Below are positions 47,334-55,666 of a DNA stretch of 64,000 bases, one piece after another. The notes beneath the pieces were generated by a model. The model was given only the letters and a program-made list of their open reading frames with translations, made no database searches and was not told the origin of the DNA. This DNA is from Deltaproteobacteria bacterium (GTDB lineage: Bacteria; Desulfobacterota; Syntrophia; Syntrophales; UBA5619). Within the stretch, counting starts at the first letter, position 1. Every line of letters starts with the position of its first letter. Location of the stretch: positions 47,933 to 111,932 of the forward strand of contig JAJFTY010000219.1 of the NCBI GenBank assembly GCA_021372695.1, given 5' to 3'. The translations under genes were made by a program, and so were the position numbers.

Positions 47334-47449
47334 TTTGGTGCTGACACAGTTTCAATCGCAAAGACGCCTCGACTTGCGCTCAGCTATTTTTCGACCAGAA
47401 AAATCCATAAATCGCGCTGCGCGAGGCGTCTTTGCAACAAAATAAGTCA
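47334..47449. repeat. Palindromic MITE-like element, copy C
   Basis: The shortest and cleanest copy. GCAAAGACGCCTCG (47358-47371) and its exact complement (47422-47435) form a 14-bp inverted repeat around GCGCTCAGCTATTTTTCGACC-type inner arms. An 11-bp direct repeat, CGATCTCTGAT, flanks it (47323-47333 and 47450-47460), as expected for a target-site duplication. It lies in the 214-base gap between rsmG and the MFS gene. Confidence 0.8.
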
Positions 47450-47500
47450 CGATCTCTGATCTATGGCAGGAGAGGAGCCCCTGGCGGACCCCTTTCGCGC

Positions 47501-48889
47501 TCATCGGGCCCTGGCGGTGAAGATTCCTGCAAAACAGAGCGCGGTGCCGATGGTGAATACCGTCCGGATGCTCTGGAGCAGGGCCGGGAATCGATCCGGG
47601 GAGATCTGAACGCTGCCGATGAAGATGGCGAACACCATCATCGTCAGCCCCATGCTGAGCATCTGGCCCAGCAGGCGCATCGTGCTGACCATGGCCGATG
47701 CGGCGCCGTAAGACCGCTTCTCCACGGAGCCCATGATGGCGCTCGTGTTCGGCGAGGCGAAGATTCCGAAACCGACCCCGAGGAGCATCAGGCCTGCGAC
47801 AATCCAGGAGATCGGAGTATCGGCGGAGATGAAGGCAAAGCTCGAAAGGCCGACCGTCGAGAGGGCCATTCCCCAGGCAGCCAGTTTCTGCGGCACGATG
47901 CGGTCGGAGAGCCTTCCGGCGATCGGTGTGAAGAGGGCCATCATGGCAGGCTGCGCGACGAGGATCAGGCCCGAGGATTGCGGGTCGAGGCCCTTGACGT
48001 ACTGGAGATAGAGGCTCAGCAGAAAGACCACGGCGTAGGTGGCGCTGTAGTTGATCAGGGCCGCGAGGTTGGAGAAGGCAAAGGTCCTGTTCTGGAAGAG
48101 TCTGACGTTCAGGACCGGGCTCTCCGCCCGGAATTCGAACGCGAGGAATCCCGCGAATCCTGCGATTCCGGTCACGACCAGGGCGATACCCGGCCAGCGG
48201 GGGAGGATGGAAAAACCGTAGGTGACCATGATCAGGACGACCCCGAAGACGATCGATCCCCTGAGGTCGAATCGCTCCCCCCGGGATTCCGCCCAGTCGT
48301 GCTTCAGTTTCCGGCCGGTGACGGCCAGGATGAGGAGGCCCACGGGAACCACGGCCCAGAAGAGGCTCCGCCACCCCAACTGATGGGTCATGACGCCCCC
48401 GATGACGGGTCCCAGGGAAAGCGCCACATAGATCACGGCGATGTTGATTCCGATCGCCTTTCCCCGTTCACGCGCGGGGTAGACGGCAGTGATGATCGCG
48501 AGCCCCGTGACAAAGATCATGGCACCACCGATTCCCTGGAGGATGCGAAACAGGATGAGCCAAACGGCGGAGGTGGCAACGGCGGAAAGCAGAGACGCGG
48601 CGGTGAAGAGCGCGACTCCGGCGCCGAACACCCTCCTCATTCCGTAGATGTCGGCAATCCGGCCGAAGGGGACGGTGAAGACCGCGGCCGCGAGCAGGAA
48701 CGATGTCGGGATCCAGCTCAGCAAGATGGCATCCGCGGCGAATTCCGCACCGATCGCGGGCAGGGCGACATTGATCGACGAACTCATGAACGGGATCAGA
48801 AAGTTCGCCACCGTGGCCACGACCAATGCGGCGGTCCGGGTGGAACTCTCGGTCCGCTCCTGTTCCGGGCTCATCGCTTCATTTTCCAC
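47501..48889 (-). CDS. MFS drug/solute exporter, DHA2-like
   Basis: 462 residues, about 14 membrane segments. Motif A appears as GRIADIYGMRRVF, with LQGIGGAMIF and LGPVIGGVMTHQLGWRSLFW (motif C region, 20 residues). This is the EmrB/QacA-type branch of proton-driven exporters. The substrate is not known. No MarR or TetR regulator adjoins it. It ends 24 bases after the SagB-type gene on the same strand, so these two and the cupin may be one operon. Confidence 0.87.
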   Translation of the reverse strand: MENEAMSPEQERTESSTRTAALVVATVANFLIPFMSSSINVALPAIGAEFAADAILLSWIPTSFLLAAAVFTVPFGRIADIYGMRRVFGAGVALFTAASLLSAVATSAVWLILFRILQGIGGAMIFVTGLAIITAVYPARERGKAIGINIAVIYVALSLGPVIGGVMTHQLGWRSLFWAVVPVGLLILAVTGRKLKHDWAESRGERFDLRGSIVFGVVLIMVTYGFSILPRWPGIALVVTGIAGFAGFLAFEFRAESPVLNVRLFQNRTFAFSNLAALINYSATYAVVFLLSLYLQYVKGLDPQSSGLILVAQPAMMALFTPIAGRLSDRIVPQKLAAWGMALSTVGLSSFAFISADTPISWIVAGLMLLGVGFGIFASPNTSAIMGSVEKRSYGAASAMVSTMRLLGQMLSMGLTMMVFAIFIGSVQISPDRFPALLQSIRTVFTIGTALCFAGIFTARAR

Positions 48890-48913
48890 GTTCTATCCTG
48901 CGAGCGGAAAGCT

Positions 48914-49696
48914 TCATGACCGCCTCCGCCCCACTGAGGCGAGGTAGATGACGAATTCCTCCTCGCCGTCCAGGCGCAGGAGCCGGTCCATCCCCTCCTG
49001 GTCATAAGCGGCAATGGCACAGGTTCCCGCACCGATGGCTTCGCAGGCGAGATAAAGATTCTGGCAGACATGGCCGGCGTCGATCGCAATGACCTTGTGT
49101 GCCGCGGTTCCGTAACGCCACTCCATCCTGTAGGGAATCGCGGTCCAGATGAAGGTGACCGCGGCCTCTCCCGGGTAGGGCTGACCCAGAACCGCGCGAA
49201 CGATCTTTCGCTTCAGGTCTTCCTCGGCGAATTCAAAAAGGAGCTGATGCCCGAGCGGCAGATAGCGGTAGATGCCCGGATCCACGCCCCGGATATTGAG
49301 TGCGCAGAGATAGGTTTCGAAGGCATGGCGGCAGCCCGCGGAGGGCACCGTTCGGAAGGCGTGGCCCGGGTCGATTTTCTGCCGGATGCCCTGGGTGGCC
49401 CACAGGAGAAAAGAGAGCTCTTCCCGGGAGAGGGGGTCGGCCGCGTAGGAGCGGCGGCTCTCCCTGCGCCCGATGGCGGATGCGAGGTCCATTCTGCCGA
49501 TTCCGCCCAGGGTATCCACGGCGGGGAGGGCGATCAGCCGGGCCGCCGGCGGGCAGGGCTTCTCAAGCGGCGGAGGCGGAACCCCCCGACCCTGATCCGT
49601 CCGGGAAAAATCGACTTCCCGGCGGATGCTGTCTTTCAGAAAAGACCTGTATCTTCGGACGAGTTCCCGGTCCATGCCGATCGCATCTCCGTTCAT
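48914..49696 (-). CDS. SagB-type nitroreductase-fold oxidoreductase
   Basis: 260 residues with an FMN-binding nitroreductase domain: IGRRESRRSYAADPLSREELSFLLWATQG start, PSAGCRHAFETYLCA, the GIYRYLP strand and AHKVIAIDAGHVCQNLYLAC. This is the SagB/ThcOx branch, which in peptide clusters oxidises azolines; many members are stand-alone. No precursor peptide or cyclodehydratase gene is nearby. Start at 49696 overlaps the cupin stop (TGATG); an internal ATG at 49675 with GGAG is an alternative. Confidence 0.85.
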   Translation of the reverse strand: MNGDAIGMDRELVRRYRSFLKDSIRREVDFSRTDQGRGVPPPPLEKPCPPAARLIALPAVDTLGGIGRMDLASAIGRRESRRSYAADPLSREELSFLLWATQGIRQKIDPGHAFRTVPSAGCRHAFETYLCALNIRGVDPGIYRYLPLGHQLLFEFAEEDLKRKIVRAVLGQPYPGEAAVTFIWTAIPYRMEWRYGTAAHKVIAIDAGHVCQNLYLACEAIGAGTCAIAAYDQEGMDRLLRLDGEEEFVIYLASVGRRRS

Positions 49697-50007
49697 CAGG
49701 AGCGGATCATGACGAGCATCATCTTGAATCTCTCCACCGCCTTCAACGCATGGGGCTTTCCGCCGGGCATGATGATCATCTCTCCTTTTTTCAGGTGATG
49801 GGGCTCGCCGGCGATGCGGATCTCGGTCTCGCCGTCGAGGATGTAGACCAGGGCATCGAAGGGTGCGGTATGTTCGCTCAGCCCCTGGTCCCGGTCGAAG
49901 GCGAAGATGGTAACCGTGCCGGTCGGTTTCTGGATGATCTCCTTGCTGACAATGGAACCTGCCTGATAGTCGACCATTCCTTCCAGGTTGGATATCTTCT
50001 CGGCCAT
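49696..50007 (-). CDS. Small cupin protein
   Basis: 103 residues, one double-stranded beta-helix domain: the first cupin motif (SEHTAPFDALVYILDGE) has one His and an acidic residue, the second is PGGKPHALKA. It keeps only part of the metal set (H45, E60, H85 region). Many such cupins bind small carbonyl or sugar ligands; the role here is not known. Coupled by a one-base overlap to the SagB-type gene. Confidence 0.85.
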   Translation of the reverse strand: MAEKISNLEGMVDYQAGSIVSKEIIQKPTGTVTIFAFDRDQGLSEHTAPFDALVYILDGETEIRIAGEPHHLKKGEMIIMPGGKPHALKAVERFKMMLVMIRS

Positions 50008-50107
50008 ATTCCCTCCTTAAGTGAAGCTTCTCTGCAAAGGAACCGTTTTCGATCCGTTGTTCTTAGATATGTCGCCCTCCTCCAAAAGTCAAACGGGAGG
50101 GCAAGGG

Positions 50108-50228
50108 AGTGATGACACAGTTGCAGTCGCAAAGACCAGCCTCGACTTGCGCTCAGCTATTTTTCAACCCGAAAAATCTTTAAATCGCGCTGCGCAAGGC
50201 ATCTTTGCGCCCAAATTGAGCACCACCC
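50108..50228. repeat. Palindromic MITE-like element, copy D
   Basis: Close to copy C: GATGACACAG, TCGCAAAGACCAGCCTCGAC, TTGCGCTCAGCTATTTTTC, then GAAAAATCTTTAAATCGCGC, GGCATCTTTGCG, TTGAGCACCAC. GCAAGGG flanks it on both sides (50101-50107 and 50229-50235). The rest of the gap 50008-50487 has a CACCAC/GTGGTG stem and the motA ribosome site GGAGG; no riboswitch was recognised. Confidence 0.75.
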
Positions 50229-50487
50229 GCAAGGGCGTGGTGTCATCATCCGCAAGTGGAAGAGGGCCGAGGCTCGACAAGAGAGGTCCAGCAAAAAATG
50301 AGCGTTCCCGTCGCTGCGAACCGGAAAATTGTGCCGGGTTTCCGAAAGAGCCGGTCAGCCGCTCTGAATAGGGCATCACCAAAGGCGCCGTGTCGGCGGG
50401 CAGATGGAGCGGGATGCCCCTTTTAAGCCCTCGGTGGCACGTTTCGTGCTCCATGGACCTTCAAAAACGATTCACCGGAGGTCTACG

Positions 50488-51321
50488 ATGATTTCACAGA
50501 TTGGTTTTTCCATCCTGCTCTCCATGGCCATCTTTTTGGTGGCATTCAACCTGAGGCTGGAGGAGATGGGGCTCGCCGCGAACCTGAGCGCCCTGATGAT
50601 CGTCCTGGGCGGAACCCTGGCGGCGACCCTGATCGCCTATCCCTGGAGGATGCTGGTCGGGACCGCCTGGCTCCTTAAGAAGACCTTCTCATCCGCCAGC
50701 GAAGTCGATTGGACCAAGGACACCATCGTGGCGTTGGCCCGCGCCTATCGGAGGGAGGGTATCCGCGGTCTGGAACGGATGGGCGAGAGGCTGCCCGACG
50801 GCCATCTGAAAACGGCCGTGGAGCTCATGAGCTTCCAGTATGCCAAGGAGGAAATCGAGCATATCCTGCAGAAGGAGGCACGCCGCCTCCACAGCCGGTA
50901 CGAGGCATCCGAAAAGATCCTGAGCAGCATGGCCAGGCTCGCCCCCGCCCTGGGGCTGACCGGAACCATCGTCAGCCTCATCCGAACATTCGGCCATATC
51001 GCCGATACGAGCGGCCTGGTCGGATACATGGGGATTGCACTCCTGAGCACTTTCTACGGCGTCGTCTTCGCCAACCTCTGCTTCATGCCGCTTGCACACA
51101 AACTCAGGGAGTTCATGGAGCAGGAGGCGGAGAGGTTCGATCTGATCCAGGAGGGCATTCTGGACATCTACGATCAGGAAAATCCGCGGGCCGTGGCATA
51201 CAAGCTGGAAACTCTCCTGTCCGCATCGGGGGGAGCGAGAGAGGGCGCGGCGACGCCTCTGCCCACACTGGTCTCCCTGACGACCCCCAAGATGCATGCC
51301 GCCGGGTATCACCATGACTAA
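50488..51321 (+). CDS. motA: MotA/TolQ/ExbB-family proton channel, MotA-like
   Basis: 277 residues with two N-terminal membrane segments (about 5-21 and 30-50), a cytoplasmic loop and two C-terminal segments with the family pattern LAPALGLTGTIVSLIRTF and GYMGIALLSTFYGVVFANLCF. GGAGG precedes the ATG. The gene overlaps motB by eight bases. No other flagellar gene is in the window, so it could drive flagella, gliding or another envelope process. Confidence 0.86.
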   Translation: MISQIGFSILLSMAIFLVAFNLRLEEMGLAANLSALMIVLGGTLAATLIAYPWRMLVGTAWLLKKTFSSASEVDWTKDTIVALARAYRREGIRGLERMGERLPDGHLKTAVELMSFQYAKEEIEHILQKEARRLHSRYEASEKILSSMARLAPALGLTGTIVSLIRTFGHIADTSGLVGYMGIALLSTFYGVVFANLCFMPLAHKLREFMEQEAERFDLIQEGILDIYDQENPRAVAYKLETLLSASGGAREGAATPLPTLVSLTTPKMHAAGYHHD

Positions 51322-52075
51322 CATCGGAAGCGAAAGGCATCCGGCCGAAAACAGGACGGGGCTCCTCCCCCTGAAGAGGAAGAACCCCGGACCCTTGCCG
51401 TCCGCGAACAGGTCGGAGGCGCCCGACATCTGGTGGATCACCCTGAGCGACCTGCTCATGCTGCTGCTCATCTTCTTCGTGATGCTGCTCGGGATGGAAT
51501 TGCAGAAGCGCGCACCGAACCCCGCCGCCCGGGTGGATTCGAACGAGAATCGTACCGAAAAGGCAACCGCGATCCACCCGGTTCCGTCCCCGCCGAACAG
51601 CGCCGCGGCCGTCGAGAAGGAGCTCATCGCCGCGCTGAACCTGGAGAACGGTCCGCAGGAGGTCATGGTGAAGAGGGTCTCCAACATAGTCACGCTGACC
51701 TTTCCGGAGCGGATCGCCTTCGATCCCGGCCGCGCCCAACTGAAGCCCTCTGCCCAACCGACCCTCGACAAGGTAGGGACCTTCATCAAAGAGCGGCCTG
51801 CTCTCCTCGTGGAGGTGCAGGGCCACACGGACGATCGGCCGATCCACAATCCCCGTTACCCCTCCAATTGGGAACTTTCCGTGGACAGAGCCACCCAGGT
51901 AGCCAAGGCGCTGATCGGTCTGGGCGTCGATCCGACCCGGTTCTCAGTGAAGGGTTTCGGGGAATACCGTTCCCTGAATCCCAACGACAGCGATGAGCAC
52001 CGACTCCAGAACCGCCGTGTGGAGATCCAGTTCACCCTGCCGGCTACGGTCGATCCTGCGCCGAGTCTGATTTAA
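51314..52075 (+). CDS. motB: MotB-like stator protein with OmpA domain
   Basis: 253 residues: a 38-residue cytoplasmic tail, one membrane segment with the proton-binding Asp46 (WWITLSDLLMLLLIFF), a disordered linker (65-110) and a C-terminal OmpA/peptidoglycan-binding domain (VQGHTDDRPI, NWELSVDRATQVAKAL, GFGEYRSLNPNDSDEHRLQNRRVEI in part). Together with MotA it forms the stator that turns proton flow into force. Its start overlaps the motA end. Confidence 0.88.
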   Translation: MTNIGSERHPAENRTGLLPLKRKNPGPLPSANRSEAPDIWWITLSDLLMLLLIFFVMLLGMELQKRAPNPAARVDSNENRTEKATAIHPVPSPPNSAAAVEKELIAALNLENGPQEVMVKRVSNIVTLTFPERIAFDPGRAQLKPSAQPTLDKVGTFIKERPALLVEVQGHTDDRPIHNPRYPSNWELSVDRATQVAKALIGLGVDPTRFSVKGFGEYRSLNPNDSDEHRLQNRRVEIQFTLPATVDPAPSLI

Positions 52076-52136
52076 GCCGTTTCCCGCATTTCCCCGCGAT
52101 CCTGTCGGCAGAGGATCTGCGCCGCCATGCGTCCGG

Positions 52137-52466
52137 TCAGGCTCTCTCCTTCACGCCCGACGGCTGCTTTCGCCGGGCCATCCGGAGATGCCAAAACGCC
52201 AGAATCGGATGGGAATAGACCATCCTGGGCCCCGCGAACTTCATCACCTCCCGGATTCGAGCTCTCATCTCCGGCCGGTAGCAGTGGATCCGGCAGGAGC
52301 CGCAGGCAGGCTTCTTTTCGCCGAAAGGGCATTTGAGCAATCGCTCGCGGGCATAGAGGTAGAGCTCCCGGCAGTTCTGGCACCGTCCGCCGTTTCCGTG
52401 ATGGTGCCGGCAATAGAGATCGATCATGGTGCCGACCGTCTCGATTTCCCGCTCGATTGGCTTCAT
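52137..52466 (-). CDS. ygbA: YgbA-like protein (nitrous oxide-stimulated promoter family)
   Basis: 109 residues: E-x-E..TVGTMIDLYCRHHHG, C-x2-C in GGRCQNCRELYLYA, KCPFGEKKPACGSCRIHCYRPEMR and REVMKFAGPRMVYSHP, the conserved layout of the YgbA_NO family, with eight cysteines that may hold metal. Homologues are induced by nitric oxide. The ATG at 52466 follows GGAGATG. It is convergent with motB. The biochemical role is not known. Confidence 0.85.
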   Translation of the reverse strand: MKPIEREIETVGTMIDLYCRHHHGNGGRCQNCRELYLYARERLLKCPFGEKKPACGSCRIHCYRPEMRARIREVMKFAGPRMVYSHPILAFWHLRMARRKQPSGVKERA

Positions 52467-52693
52467 CATCTCCGCTCGAACCTCTCGCCCATTCGCACTT
52501 CCTGCCGCAGGGCCGATTCCCTCGTTTCCGCATTTCCGTATCCTGACGTGGTTGCCGGCCCTCGCCTCTTGCGGCTTCCGGCCTCTCCGGGAAGACGGTA
52601 CAGAAACGGCGGGCCCATATCAAGAAAAAAGGACGATCGGGTCGGGGGAGCTTCCGCGAAGAGGGCGGGACCGGGGATGGTACGAATTTCCCG

Positions 52694-52722
52694 TTGCATC
52701 GTCGCGGCGAACCATCTATAAA
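52694..52722 (+). promoter_or_regulatory. Promoter of the class I methyltransferase gene
   Basis: TTGCAT (52694-52699) and TATAAA (52717-52722) are 17 bases apart, leaving a leader of about 115 bases. The rest of the gap 52467-52844 shows nothing else that I can support. Confidence 0.55.
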
Positions 52723-52844
52723 CGCGGGGTCCGGCACCTTTTAGCCCGGGGTCGGATCGGCAAATATCCCGCAAGGTGGCCGGGGCTTTTCGTCGAATCG
52801 GCTCCGGTCGGGGAGAAGACCACACGGATCGCGAGGGAGAGGGG

Positions 52845-53546
52845 ATGGAGAGGCAACTGTTCGACGACTGGCCGGAACGGTACGACCGCTGGTTCGAGAC
52901 CGCGGTGGGGCAGGCCGTTCTGCGGTACGAAAGCGCGCTGATCCTCGACCTGCTCCGGCCGGCCACGGGGGAGCGGATCCTCGATGCCGGGAGCGGCACA
53001 GGGATCTTCACCCGGGAGTTTCTTGCCCGCGGGGCAGAGGTCGTCGGCATCGACGTTTCGTTTCCCATGCTCAGGTATGCGTCCCGGAGGGCGGCAGCAC
53101 AACCATCCGGAGAGGCGGCCGAGCCGTTTTCCCGTGATGCCTGGGCCGTGGCCGACATGGTGGCGCTGCCCTTTGCCGACAACGCCTTCGACAAGAGCGT
53201 CTCAGTGGCGGCGCTGGAGTTCATCGCAGATGAAAAGCGGGCCGTGGGGGAGCTGTTCCGGGTGACGAAGCCCGGAGGCACGATCGTCGTCGCGACGCTC
53301 AACAGCCTGAGTCCCTGGGCCGCACGGCGGAGCGCGAAGGCCAGGCGGGATCCGGAGTCGATCTTCAACCGGGCTTTCTTCCGGTCGCCCTTGCAACTTC
53401 TCGCGGCGGCGCCCGTTCCGGGCATCGTCCGGACGGCCGTCCATTTCGGCAAAGAGGATGATCCGGCCACGTTCGACAAAAGCGAACGGGCAGGACGCGG
53501 GCTGGATACCGGGGCCTTCGTCGCGGCCCGCTGGGTGAAGCCCTGA
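52845..53546 (+). CDS. Class I SAM-dependent methyltransferase
   Basis: 233 residues. SAM motif I is ILDAGSGTGIF (45-55), acidic loop VVGIDVSFPML, motif II VAALEFIADEKRAV and post-II GGTIVVATLNSLSPW. This is the UbiE/COQ5-like Methyltransf_11 branch; the substrate is not known. The ATG at 52845 follows GAGGGAGAGGGG. It lies 67 bases before the RNA methyltransferase gene on the same strand. Confidence 0.85.
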   Translation: MERQLFDDWPERYDRWFETAVGQAVLRYESALILDLLRPATGERILDAGSGTGIFTREFLARGAEVVGIDVSFPMLRYASRRAAAQPSGEAAEPFSRDAWAVADMVALPFADNAFDKSVSVAALEFIADEKRAVGELFRVTKPGGTIVVATLNSLSPWAARRSAKARRDPESIFNRAFFRSPLQLLAAAPVPGIVRTAVHFGKEDDPATFDKSERAGRGLDTGAFVAARWVKP

Positions 53547-53613
53547 AGTTTCCGGACCGGTGCCGGGTGCGGAGCGGCTTGGGTGCGGCGATCAACGGGG
53601 TGGGGGAGAAGGG

Positions 53614-54357
53614 ATGAACGTCAAACTCGATCATGTCACGATCGTCCTGAAAGGGCCGAAGTTCCCGGGGAATGTCGGTTCAGCGGCGCGCTGTGCGATG
53701 AACATGGGGATCGACAAGATGATCGTCGTCGGGAACCGCGACCTCGACGATGAGGCGGTCCGGCAGATGGCGACCCATGTGGCCCGGGAGATCGTCGACG
53801 GGATCCGTCATTTCGACACCCTCGACGAGGCGCTCGCCGGCTTCTCCTGGGTGGTCGGGACCACGGCGCGCCATGGGTCGGGCCGCGGGCCGGTGGTGTC
53901 GCCCCGCCGGATGGCCGAGCTTCTGGTCGACCGGTCGCAGGAAAATGAGATCGCGCTCCTCTTCGGTCCCGAAGACACGGGGCTCACCAACGACGACCTC
54001 CGCTTCTGCCAGACCCTGGTCACGATCCCCACCGCCGGGTTCAAATCGCTCAACCTCTCCCACGCCGTGATGGTCGTCTGCTATGAACTCTTCGCCGCGC
54101 GGCTGGAGAAGGAGAGGGGGGCGGAAGTCGCGCCCAAGCTGGCGAGCACGAAGGAGCTGGAGGCGATGTACGCCAAGCTCAAGGAGACGCTGCTCGCGAT
54201 CGGGTTCCTCCTGCCGGACAACCCGGACTACTGGATGATGCACCTGCGCCGCCTTTTTTCCCGGACGACCCTGCTCGCCCGCGAGGTCAAAATTCTCCGG
54301 GGAATCTGCCGGCAGATCGAGTGGTACGGGGACCACAAGGAGCGCAAATCTTCTTGA
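53614..54357 (+). CDS. trmJ: tRNA/rRNA 2'-O-methyltransferase, TrmJ-like SPOUT protein
   Basis: 247 residues of the SpoU/TrmH knot fold: GPKFPGNVGSAARCAMNMG near 15-32, LLFGPEDTGLTNDDL and the knot end FKSLNLSHAVMVVCYEL. The C-terminal 80 residues (KLKETLLAIGFL...RRLFSRTTL) match TrmJ, which methylates nucleotide 32 of tRNAs. GGGGGAGAAGGG precedes the ATG at 53614. Confidence 0.88.
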   Translation: MNVKLDHVTIVLKGPKFPGNVGSAARCAMNMGIDKMIVVGNRDLDDEAVRQMATHVAREIVDGIRHFDTLDEALAGFSWVVGTTARHGSGRGPVVSPRRMAELLVDRSQENEIALLFGPEDTGLTNDDLRFCQTLVTIPTAGFKSLNLSHAVMVVCYELFAARLEKERGAEVAPKLASTKELEAMYAKLKETLLAIGFLLPDNPDYWMMHLRRLFSRTTLLAREVKILRGICRQIEWYGDHKERKSS

Positions 54358-54494
54358 CTTTCCGCCGTTCTGACCGTAAGTACACCCTTATTGAAACAGG
54401 GCTTGCACAATCATAAGGGGTGGATTGAAGACACCCCTGCCCCTCTGGAGCGCAGAGGGCGCCACGCTAAGAACGAGAAGGGAGAAACAGTGCC

Positions 54495-55652
54495 ATGAAG
54501 ACTTTTTCCTTTACGGGCGCAAAAAAAATCGTTTTCGGGATCGGGAGTTTTTCCGGCCTGGCCGGGCATCTCGCGGAGTTGAAGGTGAAGCGGCCGCTCG
54601 TCGTGCTCGACGGGAACCTGGCCGGGACCGGCTTCGGCCAGAAGGTCTCCGACCTCCTGGATAAGGCGAAGGTCGGTTTCGTGCTCTACGACAAGGCCGT
54701 TGCGGAGCCGCCGATCGAGTTGGCTGACGAAGGGGCGAAGCTTGCCCGCAAGAAGAAGTGCGACGGCGTCGTCGGCATCGGCGGCGGGAGTGCGATGGAC
54801 CTCGCCAAGGCGATCTCCGTCCTCGCGGCCAACCCGGGAAAGGCGGAGGATTACCTCGGGCTCGACCGCGTTCCCGGTCCCGGGCTTCCCAAGATCATGG
54901 TCCCGACAACGGCCGGGACGGGGAGCGAGGTGACCTTCACGGCGGTCTTCATCCGCCCGAAGCTGAAGAAGAAGGAGGGGATGAACAGCCCCTATCTCTA
55001 CCCGGAGCTGGCGCTGCTCGACCCGGAGCTGACGCTGACCCTTCCGCCCCACCCCACGGCGGCGACCGGGATCGACGCCCTCTGCCACGCCATCGAATCC
55101 TACACCTCGATCATCGCCTCGCCGATGAGCGAGGTGATGTCGCTGGAAGCGATCCGGCTCATTTCCGACAACCTGAGGACGGCTGTCCATGACGGGAAGA
55201 ACATCGAGGCAAGAGAGGCGATGCTGCTGGGAAGCCTCTACGCGGGGCTCGGGCTCGCCAACGCCGGCGTGACGGCGGTCCACTCCCTCTCCTACCCGCT
55301 CGGCGGCAAATACGGGATCTCCCACGGTCTGGCCAACACGATCATGCTCCCCCGCGTCATGGCTTTCAACCTCCCCGGCGCCCAGGAGAAGTTCGTCGAC
55401 ATCGCGGAGATCATGGGCGAGATGGTTGACGAGCTGCCGATCCGGGAGGCGGCCTACCTGGCGGTGGAGGCGGTGGAGGCTCTGATCGAGGATTGCGGCA
55501 TCATGACGACGCTCGAGGAGCTGGAAATTCCGGAAGCCGATTTTCCGGAGCTCGCGAAGGTTGCGACAACGGTCGCCAGACCCTTAGCCAACAACCCCTG
55601 CAAGATGACGCCGGAGGATATGGTCGAGATCTACCAGGAGTGTTATTCATAA
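54495..55652 (+). CDS. kdnB: Iron-containing alcohol dehydrogenase, KdnB-like
   Basis: 385 residues: nucleotide site GIGGGSAMDLAK, PTTAGTGSEVTF, the metal ligands in GIDALCHAIESY and HSLSYPLGGKYGISHG. It oxidises a hydroxyl with NAD(P). Position next to a DegT/KdnA-type aminotransferase and kdsB matches the Shewanella kdnB-kdnA-kdsB locus, in which KdnB oxidises C8 of Kdo to an aldehyde. GAAGGGAGAAACAG precedes the ATG. The gap to kdnA is 14 bases with AAAGGAGG, so they are coupled. A different alcohol substrate cannot be excluded. Confidence 0.82.
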   Translation: MKTFSFTGAKKIVFGIGSFSGLAGHLAELKVKRPLVVLDGNLAGTGFGQKVSDLLDKAKVGFVLYDKAVAEPPIELADEGAKLARKKKCDGVVGIGGGSAMDLAKAISVLAANPGKAEDYLGLDRVPGPGLPKIMVPTTAGTGSEVTFTAVFIRPKLKKKEGMNSPYLYPELALLDPELTLTLPPHPTAATGIDALCHAIESYTSIIASPMSEVMSLEAIRLISDNLRTAVHDGKNIEAREAMLLGSLYAGLGLANAGVTAVHSLSYPLGGKYGISHGLANTIMLPRVMAFNLPGAQEKFVDIAEIMGEMVDELPIREAAYLAVEAVEALIEDCGIMTTLEELEIPEADFPELAKVATTVARPLANNPCKMTPEDMVEIYQECYS

Positions 55653-55666
55653 AGGAGGAGTGAGAA

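Noticed and set aside
50226..50487. A cyclic-di-GMP riboswitch in the motA leader
   Set aside because: I looked for the conserved GEMM core sequences and did not find them.
54354..54382. TTGACT followed 17 bases later by TAAGTA upstream of kdnB
   Set aside because: The -10 matches the consensus at only two positions; not enough to call a promoter.
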